A stretch of 64,000 nt of DNA from Oscheius onirici (taxonomy: Eukaryota > Nematoda > Chromadorea > Rhabditida > Rhabditidae): positions 7,254,001 through 7,318,000 of the forward strand of contig OW051473.1 in assembly GCA_932521025.1 (NCBI GenBank), read 5' to 3'. This document shows, one piece after another, positions 23,389 to 41,007 of this stretch. The position numbers and the translations under genes were made by a program. Every line of letters begins with the position of its first letter. The stretch's first letter is position 1. Under the pieces are notes generated by a model. It did not search any database and was not told the origin of the DNA. It saw nothing but the letters and a program-made list of their open reading frames with translations.

Positions 23389-25459
23389 ATGTCGAATAAA
23401 CGAATGCCAAGTTTGCGGATGGTCATAGTGGCCCTGATCACATCACTTGGAGGATCATTTCACTTCGGATTCCAGCTCACGTTAACAAATTCATCTCAAG
23501 GAGCGTTTGTCAACTTTATGAACAAAACCTTGGCCACACATTTTGATGGCGGATTGTCCGACAGCACACTTAAGGTATTCACGTTTTGAAAACAACCTAA
23601 AGTTAGATTTTCAGAACATTTGGAGTTTTGTAGTAGCCATATTGTTCCTCGGAGCGTTAGCTGGATCATTTCTCATAAGTTTGACTGGAGATTTCGTCGG
23701 TCGAAAACGTGGTCTCTACATTTCCATAGGACTTGGTATGGCGTCCGGTGGCTTATCTATTGTCTCCTATTTTGTAAGTCATCAAAAAATCCCTTGATAA
23801 AAGACTTCTGTAGATCCCATCATTCATCTGCTATGTAATTTCAAGAATTTCCATGGGAGTCTCAGTATCGCTGAGTCTGGGACTGTCTGCACTTTTCCTT
23901 TCCGAAGCCAGGTGAGCTTTTTTGGGATCACGCGTTATCATATTACCCCCTGCCCTCACATGCGCTATCGGCTGCTCCCACCTGATGCTTATCTCCTTTT
24001 CGGAGCGGCTGTTACCTGCCCAAGATTGACGCGGCTCCCGTTAGAGAGACCAAGAAATCATTTACAGTCCAAGAGAATGCCGAGGTTCGATTGGAATGAT
24101 CACCGGAGTTTGTGTACAATTTGGAACAGTTATTGGATCAGTACTGGCCATGCCTCAACTCTTCGGAACCTACAACGAGTGGTACCTCATCTACGTCTGT
24201 GAGGTAGCGATGATGATAGTCTTCTACGTCATGTTGCCTTTCTTGCCAGAGTCACCTGGGTAAGTTGTGACAGATTTGGGGAAAAAGCATAAAAATTATA
24301 GATACCTCATTCAAAGAGGTGCCTTTGAAGCTGCTAAAAAAGCTGTAGTGTTCTTCCACAAGTGCTCAGAAGAAAGAGCTGACGAGATCTTGAACGAGAT
24401 TAAGGTACACCTAGATATTTTGTGAAAAAACACCTTATTCTAGGAAGAGCAAAAGAAGGCCAAAAAGCAGTATGGAATGTTCGACATCCTAAAGAAGGGA
24501 TCACTAAGAAAGAAGGCTATGATTGGAATGATTGTCACTTTCGCCATGTCGTTCAGTGGAATTGCTGGTGAGTTGTTCAAAAGTCGGTTCGAAATTCACA
24601 TTTTTCAGTTATCAATGCGTACGCCTTCGATATCCTCATGGACACCGGTTTGTCGAGTCTTGGCGCTTCTCTCGGTAACATTGGAATTGCTCTTGTTAGT
24701 GTGGTAAGCCGAAACTGTTTTGCGGTTCAACAATTTTCTGCTTAGTTTGCTATCGTAATCGCCTCTACTGTTGTTGACAAATTTGGCCGAAGACCACTCT
24801 TGTTGTTCGCCTTTATTGGATGTCTATTCTGCAATTTTGTCATTTTTGGACTAATGTTCACATTTGACAAATACGGTGTGAGTTTTTAAATCCTGTTATC
24901 AACATGTAACAATCAGTTTCCGATGTGAAAACTTTTCTAAGCTTTTCTTTAACAAAAAACTTGTTTTCAGTACAGCATCTTGGGCTTCTGTCTGATCTTT
25001 GTTATCTGCATCTTCATCGTCTTCTTTGCCATCGGTCCTGGTCCCCTTTGCTACTTTATCAATGCAGAATTGGTCGGTCTGTCGGCTAGGAGTGCAGCGC
25101 AAAGCTGGGCCAGCGTAGTCCAGATGCTCAGGTATTAAAGACCTTTTTAAAGTGTCAACTCTGATTTTAGTCGATTCATCTTGGTTGCTAGTTATACTCC
25201 TCTGAAGAACCAAATTCACTCTTTTGCCTATCTAATTCTATTCGTGGCGCCAGTTGCAGCATCTATAGTCTACCTATACTTTTATTTGCCTGAGACGAAA
25301 AATAAGAATGCTGCTGGGGTAAGAACTTATATTTTTCCTACAAATCTTTTTCAGGTGGAAGAAGCCATGACAAGATTGCCTACAATCTTTTCATTAATCC
25401 ATAAAAATAAAGATGCACCAGATTTGGAGAAGAAGGAAGAAATTTTCACTCATATTTGA
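23389..25459 (+). CDS. Atypical GLUT/SLC2-like sugar porter (major facilitator superfamily)
   Basis: Predicted 12-helix plasma- or endo-membrane transporter of sugars or a related small solute. Eleven exons give 500 residues with consistent phases; the ATG at 23389 directly follows a TTTCCAG acceptor. Family signatures are visible in order: GDFVGRKRG after TM2, LSEASPRECRGSIG in TM4-5, PESPGYLIQRG after TM6, VDKFGRRPLLL after TM8, GPGPLCYFINAEL in TM10 and LPETKNKN after TM12. The helix-7 region reads SFSGIAVINAYAF where glucose-specific carriers have a QLS-GINA type motif, and PESPRYL is PESPGYL, so substrate specificity cannot be inferred. An upstream frame in the same phase exists before the acceptor (23278-23388). 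AATAAA follows 39 nt after the stop. Confidence 0.88.
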
Positions 25460-25497
25460 GATTCAAACGAGATTATGTATATATAAAATGTCGGCCT

Positions 25498-25503
25498 AAT
25501 AAA
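25498..25503 (+). terminator. Poly(A) signal AATAAA of the sugar porter
   Basis: Perfect AATAAA 39 nt after the TGA at 25457-25459, followed by a GT-rich stretch (GTGTTCGTTGTTTC) typical of a cleavage site region. Confidence 0.7.
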
Positions 25504-25706
25504 ACTGTCGACCAAAAAGTGTTCGTTGTTTCTTTTTTGTCCTTCCCTGAGTGTCTCCACACTTGATCGGCCGTAATCTGAGCTTGTAAAAAAGCGGACC
25601 CCTCAACGAAGAGGCGCATCAACCGGGAGCCGGCTCAGTCTGATTTACAGAGACACGTAGGACACACTTGGTTTACACTCTCGGCATAAATGCATAAATT
25701 TCATTG

Positions 25707-26213
25707 ATGCTGAGAACAATGAAATTTTGCAATCCGCGAAAAGGTTTCAGCTCTCAAGCTGTTCTGTTCTTGATATGTTTTTCAACTTTTATCGTTCTAC
25801 TTAAATGTTCAGCCTCATGTCATCATTTCCCGGTTGTTCCTTTTATCCAGACTATACTTCTTATTTTCCCTAGTTTTACAGTGAGTTTCATCTTTTTCAC
25901 GTTGTCAGTAACTTGATTTTTTCAATTGCCTGGCGCTACAAAGCTAATAGCATCAAAATTTCAAAAGTTTCAACTTGGCCACAATATCAAATTGCAGTCT
26001 TTTGAACAGGCTCAAATGCTGGCCTTCTTTATAATCTACGTGACTATGCTCGCATTCCTTGACACTTTAGGAGACCCATTAGTTAACAGCTTCGAAGACA
26101 AAAAGAAAACAGGTGTTCCTGGAACAGAAATTGAAATGATATACGATGATGTGCCTCAGAAGCATGTCTCCCGGCTGATGCTTGATTCATCAGCGCCTAC
26201 TCTTACACTGTGA
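25707..26213 (+). CDS. Hypothetical small membrane protein
   Basis: ATG 25707 (alternative ATG 25719) opens a frame with a basic start and a hydrophobic segment (AVLFLICFSTFIVLLKC), then VVPFIQTILLIF. A GTGAGT donor at 25881 and a TTGCAG acceptor at 25996-25997 join in phase 0 to FEQAQMLAFFIIYVTMLAF and a hydrophilic tail ending at 26213. The product would be about 130 residues with two or three hydrophobic stretches. I recognise no family. Base composition is more AT-rich than in neighbouring genes, which weakens the call. Confidence 0.35.
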
Positions 26214-27841
26214 GCCGAAAATACACGGTGCCTTTGCGGCAGACTGCGGTCGCCCTCCCACAAACAACGCTGCCAATCAGCTGGCAGAGCTCATGCTCCT
26301 AGTAGTCAACTTTGGTTTTACCTTAACATATCCAAATTTTGTTGTTGCTTGCAGGTTACAGCATAATTTAGTTTTTCTAGTTCTTCCACTGCGACAAGAA
26401 AAGTTAGTCTCCACATATCTCAGTTGCTGATCTGTTTGTTTTTCAATGAGCAAGGTATGACCATTTCTGTCGACCAATGATGAAAATCACTGACGCACGT
26501 TTTACAGCAAGATTCGGCAGGCTAGGTGACCAACATGACGAGTCATTCCGATTCCACAGTATCAGAAATCCATAACCCTCGACCATGTCTCAACTAATTT
26601 TCCTTTTTCGGTCAGTAGCTTAACATTTTTGAACTTCACGCTAACATTTTCGACGGTACGATTTTTGTGGGAGCCTTGCTTAGATATTTAGAAACTATTA
26701 AGTTTTCTGAGCAGAAAGGAGAAGTGATAAATGTGCGATATGTAAAACGATGAACATTTTGAGGCAAGGTCGCGGGGTATAAATATAAGTGCATTGCTGT
26801 TACTATCAACCTCCTTCAACCACTTTTTCGATATATTCAGTGTCAGTATACTTATTGACTCTTGGAAACAGCAGATGGTTGAAAGTAGGCTGAAGGGAAT
26901 AATCTGCCATTACAACATCTCTCACCTCGCCGATCTCTCCGATTAAAACTCATTCTATGACAATTTCCGCCAACAGACTGCTGTCAATTTATTCTTTCGC
27001 GAAGTCGTTTTCGTACAGTATAGTTCTATTTTATCTAGAGGTTTCTTTCGTTTTTTTTCTTGAACAAAAACAAAGCATTCCGTCAATACATTTATGAAAA
27101 CATTAAAAATTTGACTTATTTGTTCACTTGAAGGTAGTATGAAGTTTGTATTGCCGAAGCATTAGAACAAGACGGAACTTCCCATAGTTTCTCAAAAATC
27201 AAAACACAGAAACTACAAATTTGCCTTATTGGATATAATTTCGCATTTTATCAGAAACCGAACTCTTACACCTGTCAGTAAAGATAAACTTTTTTTTATA
27301 GATTGATTTGCGGATCGTCTCAGATGTTTTGTGCTCTTGTTGGTACCTATTGGTCTTGTTTTTCTGCGACTCCATCCATCAGGCGTGCCATGTTGTTCGC
27401 GGATTTCAGGCCAAACCTGTGTGATCCACCCACGTCCCGCCGGCAGTCTTTTTCCTCTATCATCCACAAGCCACCTTGCTCTTGTCAACACCAAACGGCT
27501 TCTGATTATGCTCTGGTTCCTCTCTCCCATTGTCACTGTTTGTAGTCAACAGTAACTTTTTGTCTTTTTCGAAACGTCTAGTGATCAAGTACCACCCACG
27601 CAACAGCCTCATTATTGGCACGAAGGGGTCATTTTTCCGACTTTTGTGTTTTGATCCTTCTTTCTTATTCTTCTCTCTTTACAGTCTTGATTTTTCCCCA
27701 ATTCAGGACGCTAATTAATTTTATTTGGATATCAACTCGTAAGTACTATTCCACTAGCAAAATCTCTAACTTTAGCATTCCGCTTTCTCAGTTCTTTTAA
27801 CCTCTTTTGCTCATTTTCTAGTACAAGTTTTTTACATTCAG
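26214..27841 (+). promoter_or_regulatory. Promoter region and probable 5' UTR intron of the low-complexity gene
   Basis: A TATAAATA box sits at 26778-26785 in an AT-rich context. The coding ATG at 27842 follows directly after a TTACATTCAG acceptor (AG 27840-27841), so at least one 5' UTR intron is expected between them. Open frames at 27213-27718 on both strands have no protein-like content. No other gene is supportable here. Confidence 0.4.
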
Positions 27842-30800
27842 ATGTCGGACACGGAAGACCAGCAGACCCAGGACGCTCCTGAAGTGGAGGTCGAGGAAGA
27901 AACTGCCTTTGTCAACAAAGAGTTGACTGTTGAATTCCAAGGTTTTTACTTTTTTCCATCTCATAATCCGGATTGTAGAATCGGCTGAGGGAGCTGTTGA
28001 TGAGGGCAGCGCTGCAGCACCTGAGGAGGAAGCTAGCGCTCAGCCGGGCAGCGTCCAACCGGGTGATGACGACCGCACAGAAGATCAGGTAAGAATTGTC
28101 AAGTTTTCTCCCTCGAAATTGAGATGTTTTCTATTCTCTATGCGAGTTACTACTCGTCTTTTCTTACACTCGAGCAGTTGCCACCTTGGACACATGCATG
28201 GCGCAGTAATGCCAGCAGTCGTCCAAGTCAATATAATCTCAGAAAGTGTTTGTTGGCAAAAATGCGAATAAGCAAAATAGTTCTACACGAATTAAAAGAG
28301 CTCGGAGAGCAGGGAAGTGCTAAAGACAAAAAGTAGACTGTTTGCTCGAACGGAAAGAGCTGACTCGATTTCGGCAAACTTTCAAATCCCTTTTCAAAGA
28401 TCTGTCAGTCTTTAGCAGATCAAGCTCCGAAGAGAAAAATGGGACTCGTCACAAACTTTGTAGTAACGTTTCCTAGCCTAGGACCAAGAACCACAGGACC
28501 TAAAATTATATTTTTGAATTCACTACTTTCCTAAAATACTCTCTGACCAAAAACTTATGAGGTCCCAAGTTTTTCCATAACTATGCTCTACTTCTAAGTA
28601 TTCTACTAAAGTTATTTACGCACGTTCCGGGTTGAAAAAATGGCAAACTCTTATTTCTCTAGGATCTTTGCTCGCGGCGCCCCCGACCCACCCACCCGCT
28701 TTTTGCCGTTGGCCAAACGAGCTCCAGTCGCTGGATCAACTGTTTCTGATCGACTCTTTCCGTTTTCCAGGTGCCTGATATCACAGGAACAGAAGCCATC
28801 GATCCCATGACCACCAGCATGGACGGTATTGAAGATCTGCCACCCAATGAGGAGGCTCAGGTAAAAAAAAATTCTGTTTGAACGTTTTTTGATCGGCTTC
28901 CAATAGACAAATGGGTTTGTAATTGGGTAGTATACCGCTTAAAGCATCTTAACTTGCATGATAGAATAGTTATACTTATATTCCAAGGACGAGCTCGGAG
29001 ACACGATCTACGAAGAAGACGAAGATCAAGATGAAAACTACCTTCCCGACCAGATGGAATCAGCCGAACACCAAGAACCGGAGGAGGAACAGGTGTCACT
29101 ATTGCTTTTTGACCGATTGAGCTTCCTTGTAACACAGAGAAAAAGCATTTGACTAACCGATATTTTGGCCAGTTTTGGGCAATTATTTTTTACAGGCAGA
29201 GGAGCCTCAGCAAGAAGAATCTGCTCCGGCCAAGGAAGCCGCTCCTGCGGAGGTAACCCTATTTTCTATCAGTGTTATACGGAAAACGCAGGAGGAGACT
29301 GCTGAATCTCAACCGGAAGAGGCTCCGGAAGAGCCACAGACAGAGGAGGTAGCTCTTTTTAAACGTAGATTAGTAGAATTTTGTTTTCAGGCGGCTCCTG
29401 AAGAGCCTACTCCTGCCGAAGAGGCTCCCGCTGCTGATGATGAGCCTGCAGCTGAGCCCGAACCTGAGCCAGAAGCTGAGCCTGAAGCTGTTCCTGCTGA
29501 AGAAGAGTCTGCCCCGGAAGAGCCTCAAGAAGAGGCTGCTCCTGCTGAGGAGGCCGCTCCTGAGGAAGCTGCTCCCGAAGAGCCCGAACCCGCTGAGGAA
29601 GAACCAGTTGCTGAGGAAGAGGTTGGTGTTTTCCTTCACACTTTGTGAAACAGCTGCTCGGACAAATTTGTTGACTCTTTCACGCATGTTAGGCGTGAAC
29701 AACATCGGTTATCCATACTTTTCAGCCTGCTCCAGTTGAGGAAGCCGCTGTTGAGAATCAGAGTTTCGAGCTCCAAGCTCCTCCAGAGGGAAAGAGACCC
29801 AGAACTCCTAATGAGTTGGACAACCCTCCTGAGGAGGAAGAATTCCACGATGCTGAGGAAGGCCCAACATCTGTTCCTCCTACTCCCAGAAGTGCAGCTT
29901 CTCGTAAGCAGTTTAAATTTTAAAACACTTGTTCGGTTTAGAGAAGCCTCCTTCGGTCCCAGCCACTCCCAGATCGGCTGCTCCATCTGAAGTTCCAGCT
30001 ACTCCCAAGTCTGCTGTTCCCTCAGAGGTCCCTGCTACCCCTAAATCAGCTGTTCCGTCTGAGGCACCAGCTACTCCAAGATCTGCTGTTCCTTCGGAAC
30101 TCCCTCAGACCCCCAGATCGGCCGCTCCTTCTAGCGTCCCTCCCACTCCCAAGTCGGCCGTTGGAAATGGAAGTGTTATGAACGGAAGCATTCCTGGCAC
30201 TCCCAAGTCTATTGTTGCATCTGTCAAGGATGAGACGTGAGTTCAACCAGATTTGTTTTACAAAATATATTTCTAGACCAATGGCTACCCCAGCTGCCTC
30301 CACACCCAAGGCTACTGGAACTCCCAAGGGCAACGCTGCTTTCACTTTCGAGGAGACACCAGCCACTCCGACCAAAACCGAGAGCACCGTTGGCTTCGAA
30401 GATGCTGTGAGCACTCCCAGGACACCCAGAACTCCTCGCACACCGAGAACACCCAGAACTCCGAAAACACCCAAAGCGTAAGTCTTTCCAGAATCTTTTC
30501 ATTGATGTTGTAGTGCCGCTGAGCCTGAACCAGAACCGGAAGCGGTTGCTGAGCCAGAGCCCGAACCAGAGGCTGAGCCAGAAGCTGAACCGGTCACTGA
30601 GGAAGAAGCTCCTGAAGCCGAGCCAGAACCAGTGGTTGAAGAAACCGCCGCGGAGCCTCAAGAGACTACTGAGCCAGAACCAGAGGCTGCCCAAGAAGAA
30701 GAACCAGTACAGGTAGTAGCTGTCAAACAGTAACATTTGGAAAATTCAGAAGGGAGAAGCCGCTCCAGTTTCCGAGGAGCCAGAAGAGCGCCCAACCAGA

Positions 30801-33630
30801 GCTGCTCGCGTCCAGTCCCCTTCTCCTCCTCCAGCTCGCAGACGCGTTCAGTCTCCATCTCCCGAACGCCGAGCTGTCAGAGAAAGCAAGGCGGAACCTG
30901 CTGCCAGGGATCATGTCAGCTACGACCAAGATTCTTTCCGTCAAGTTCCTCCTCCTCGCATTCCGACGGCAACCAGCTTCAGCTCGTGGTCTCCTGCCGA
31001 CAAGAGCAGTTACACTCCAATTTCGTAAGTTTTTCGTTATAAAAATTGCAAACTTTTGTTTTAGTCCCTTCGTATCGAATCCGAACAAGTACAGGAACGA
31101 GTACACCGCCACCAGCAACTACAAGCCCAACCACCTTTACACCAGCATCTTCGACGACATCGTCAGCACAGGTTTCGACTAGTTTTCAAATTTGTAACAT
31201 TTTAATTTGCAATTCAGGCGCTTTCTCCTCTGCCCTCTATTCCACCACCAGACTCATCGAGCGTTCCCGCAGTCGTACCCGCGAACGTCGTCAAGCTATG
31301 CGCTCCCAGCGTTCAGCCAGCAACTACTACAAGTGAGTAGTTTTAAATTTTGGTCTTGTTTGCATTACTGAAAAGTGTTATCTACAGGTATCTTCTGGAG
31401 AACCAGTATGCGATTTGTGTATGCGATAGGAACTTGAACTGTTGATGTTAGAGAATAGTACCACAGGAGAAAGTGATAACGCTTTTCTTAAAGGGCTGCT
31501 GATTGCTACAACAAGGGAGCTACAAGATTTCATACGTTCTGTTTTAGGTACACTTCCCAGTATCCCGCTCCTACTCGTACTCGCGAATACAGCACACCGC
31601 CATCTCGCACCGTCAGCAGGCCTCCCAGCAGGAGCGGTTCTTTCATCTCCTTCATGGAGTACAGCGACGCCAAGAACGGCGAGCTCTCCCGCGCCGCTTC
31701 CCGCTCCTCCATCTACGACAGCGGCCTCTCCCGCAGCTGGTTGGACTGTACTTGAAACATAACCGAAAAGTTTTCAGCTCCCGAGGCAACGTGGACATGT
31801 ACCTCGGTGGAGGTCGTCTTTCTCGCGTGGATAGTTACGTTAGAGATATTCATACTCCTTACGAGTACGAAGTACCTTCGACCTACGAACGATACAGATC
31901 GTCTTCTCGTCCCGGCGGATATTCTTCTATCAACGGATACACGGTAGGCTGGGGCGTGTGTGCGGAAAACAAACTGAGAAGTTCAATCGGTGCGAAGTAT
32001 CGCGTTTCCGAGATCTAGCACTTATGCGCAAAGCTCGCAATGAACGCCTTATGCCGCCTGGTTGGTTTTTTGCTCTTAGCGTCCAAAATAGCTTGCCGCT
32101 CGTCATAGACACTTGAGCGAGACATCTCGTTGAGAGCAGCTTCTTCTAGATAGTTTTTACAAGATCAATGATCCACTCCGGAAGAAACTAGTGGTGCATA
32201 GTACTTAATACTGTGTGTGTTTAAGGGCGCGCAGCTCAAACACTATGCATCTAGCTTCCTTTCCGCGCGAAAACTGCCCTTGTTCTATTTTTCCGAACGA
32301 ACGAGCCGACGGCTATACACTTTTCATAGAATGTATCTATTTAGTAAAAAACGATTATTTCGAAGGGTAACCTGATTTTTAGACTGTTTTCAATTTAACG
32401 TTTTTAGAGCTATACGACTTCCCCGAGTTATGTTGAGACCGAGAGCACCCGACGAATGAAGCGATACCGCGACGATGTTTCGACTCCCATGGTTAGGAGC
32501 ATGTACGAGGTATACAAATTTTTGGTTTTTTTTGCTGATTTCCTCTTTATTTTCATAACAAGTGTCCCGTCTTTTGTCCAGAACACACATTCTAGTGTCC
32601 AAGTCGAGCTTTTCCTATCGCTTCGCATGTTAATCAACAATTTCAGGGACGAATTGGCCACTTGGAGAGGTCTCTTTCACGAGAGAAACTCAACAAGGAT
32701 CGGGTGAGCCGTGTGCTCCTTTCATATAACATAATCATAGAAGCTTTCTAATGCGTTCGAAGCCAACCAAAAACGTATTTGCCCTTTTTTAAATTCGTTT
32801 TCAATGGCAGTATCGTAGTTTAGTTCCCGCCGCCTAGAATTGCAGTTCTTTTCGAGTGTCAAATTGAAAAATGAGAATTTAGCTGCGCACGGAGTATCAT
32901 CAGCTGTCCAACAAGCTAGATCAGGCCGTACGACAGATGGAGCTGCTGAGGTCTCAGTCATATTCGAGCATTCGTTCTTCTTCTCAGCCCCGCACGAGCG
33001 TCTACACCCATTTCTACCCATACTATTGAATAATTTCCTTTTAAAATGAGCCACGACAAAAAAAAACGAGAACAGAAGGTTGTCGTACAAAAAGCCAAAG
33101 CCTCTTTTCGAAATAAGGTAGTTTTAGCATGCTAGGACTATGTGTGTCTCTATATTCTATCCTTTTACTCTCTATCGTTTAACCAATACCGCTCCGGTAG
33201 CGCTTCTTCGTTCTTCAATCTAATCCCTCTGCTAAGTGTTATTTTTGTAAATAGTTGCGATAAATGTTATTAACACATCCTCTCTGTTAACGACCGGCAC
33301 ACTGCACTGAAGGTATGATCCGAATGAGGAAATTTCCGCCCTCCTAGCCAATCTAAACATTTCTAGCCCGTACACGTTCACACCTTCGAACAGCCTATCA
33401 GAAGCCCGTCTACCCAGGCCCTCAATCGCTTATACTCTGGCTTCGCACGCGACTGGGCTACCCACTACTGAGAGGTATGTTTTCACACAGCACACGAACA
33501 AACAGTCACGGCTTTCAGGTGGCGTCGAGGTAATGTTCTTTGGAGCGGCATGTATTCACGTCCCTGGAACGACGACATTCTCCGTAAAACGATCGCCTAT
33601 TATACTTCATGTGCAGCTAAGCGTCAATAG
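27842..33630 (+). CDS. Large Glu/Pro/Ala- and Thr-Pro-rich protein with coiled-coil C-terminus and two possible ends
   Basis: I assemble 19 exons to the TGA at 33027-33029 (927 residues). The start [20 protein letters not shown] leads into an acidic Glu/Pro/Ala-rich part (29196-29621), then KRPRTPNE, about seven 11-12-residue repeats of the type [12 protein letters not shown] (29942-30236), [12 protein letters not shown] at 30418-30477, a second acidic part, and a basic Ser/Arg/Tyr-rich part ([20 protein letters not shown]). A coiled-coil-like end includes [19 protein letters not shown] and [18 protein letters not shown] phase-2 donor inside the last exon (32951) can instead join exons 33313-33474 and 33519-33630, replacing the tail by one starting [15 protein letters not shown] and ending CAAKRQ (992 residues). 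AATAAA follows at 33748. The composition suggests a cytoskeletal or muscle structural protein, but I recognise no family. Confidence 0.75.
29391..29621 (+). repeat. Glu/Pro/Ala low-complexity coding repeat
   Basis: One whole exon encodes alternating [16 protein letters not shown] and EEAAPEEP units. It is imperfect at DNA level, so unit slippage between individuals is likely. A shorter related exon ([12 protein letters not shown]) lies at 30514-30712. Confidence 0.8.
29942..30236 (+). repeat. Tandem Thr-Pro repeats of 11-12 residues
   Basis: About seven copies of a unit close to [12 protein letters not shown], each with one TP flanked by a basic residue two positions later (TPK or TPR). Each is a candidate site for proline-directed kinases. 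The repeat fills a single exon. Confidence 0.8.
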
Positions 33631-33747
33631 TTTTTAAATCTTTATGCTTTTCTTCTCCTCCGACTATCTTCTCCAAAGTTCTGTGTATAATTCGAATCCC
33701 GGCTATTCAGCGATTGTTTTGATTCAGTTTCGCTATTTTTAGTGTAT

Positions 33748-33753
33748 AATAAA
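33748..33753 (+). terminator. Poly(A) signal AATAAA of the low-complexity gene
   Basis: Perfect AATAAA 118 nt after the TAG at 33628-33630. No other perfect signal was seen between 33030 and this site, which supports one transcript covering both alternative C-terminal ends. Confidence 0.6.
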
Positions 33754-34400
33754 CTTTTCATCGATTTAAATTAAATTTCAACGAATCACAAACCAACATG
33801 GTGTTCGAGTGGAAACATCGACCTTTTTCCAACATTAATGTTCGTGTTCCTTGCAACAGCAGTGTGCATACAAATTTTTTTGCAAAATTCGTCGCAGAAG
33901 GAAGTCTGCATCCAGCTTGCTCTGACAGCTAATACCGTTGATATCAACTCTCTCCAATATAGAAAAATTAAGGATTGTTTAAATAGGGTAAGATGTTGGG
34001 CATGAATGCTCGTTTTTTCAAATAGATATAGAAAGTATCTCTTCATTCAATCTCAAGAAAAATACATACAATGCTCTCGGTGTTAAAATCTCTTCAGAGA
34101 GAGCTGGACGAAAATCTGTGCAAAATCCGCACAAGAGACGGGAAATCACTGCATAAACGTCGACGGAATGATACAACTGACAACCAAAACAAACTAAAAT
34201 GATTAAACCCTGTGTGGACAGAATGAAGGTCTGAAGAGAGATGGGTCATGTTAGATTTACTCATATCAAAGGCTAGAAAGAAGGAGTCCCGTTAGCACAA
34301 ATAAGACGAAGGATGGGTCATCCGCAACCGGAAGACGTAGTGTCCGTCGTCCTCACCAGGTTTTTACTGATATTTAGAGCTTATTTTTGGGGTAATCTAG

Positions 34401-40763
<6,363 letters not shown>

Positions 40764-41007
40764 TCTCTTAGGCGGAGACGGAGTCTGTGGAGGGGTTGGC
40801 GATTCTTGCGCTGGCGATTGTCTGGTGAAATATTGTCCTAGCCGTAAAGCGGCCTCGTCGATGTCGTATGATTCTACATCTGCTTCAATCTCTTCAAGGC
40901 AGATACATGATGCTAATACTACTTGCGGAGCATAAGTCCTGGGCGAGGTATATTTGAAAGAAGACCGCCGTCGGGGGTCAAGAATCATACACGCCAACTT
41001 TTTGAAT

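Noticed and set aside
33046-33117. ATG frame 17 nt after the stop of the low-complexity gene ([14 protein letters not shown]), as a second cistron
   Set aside because: All its donors are phase 0, while the only acceptor downstream needs phase 2. The downstream exons splice correctly from inside the previous exon.
33118-33143. 8-nt micro-exon to fix the phase of the downstream exons
   Set aside because: It would need an 18-nt intron, below any plausible size, and the alternative donor at 32951 solves the phase without it.
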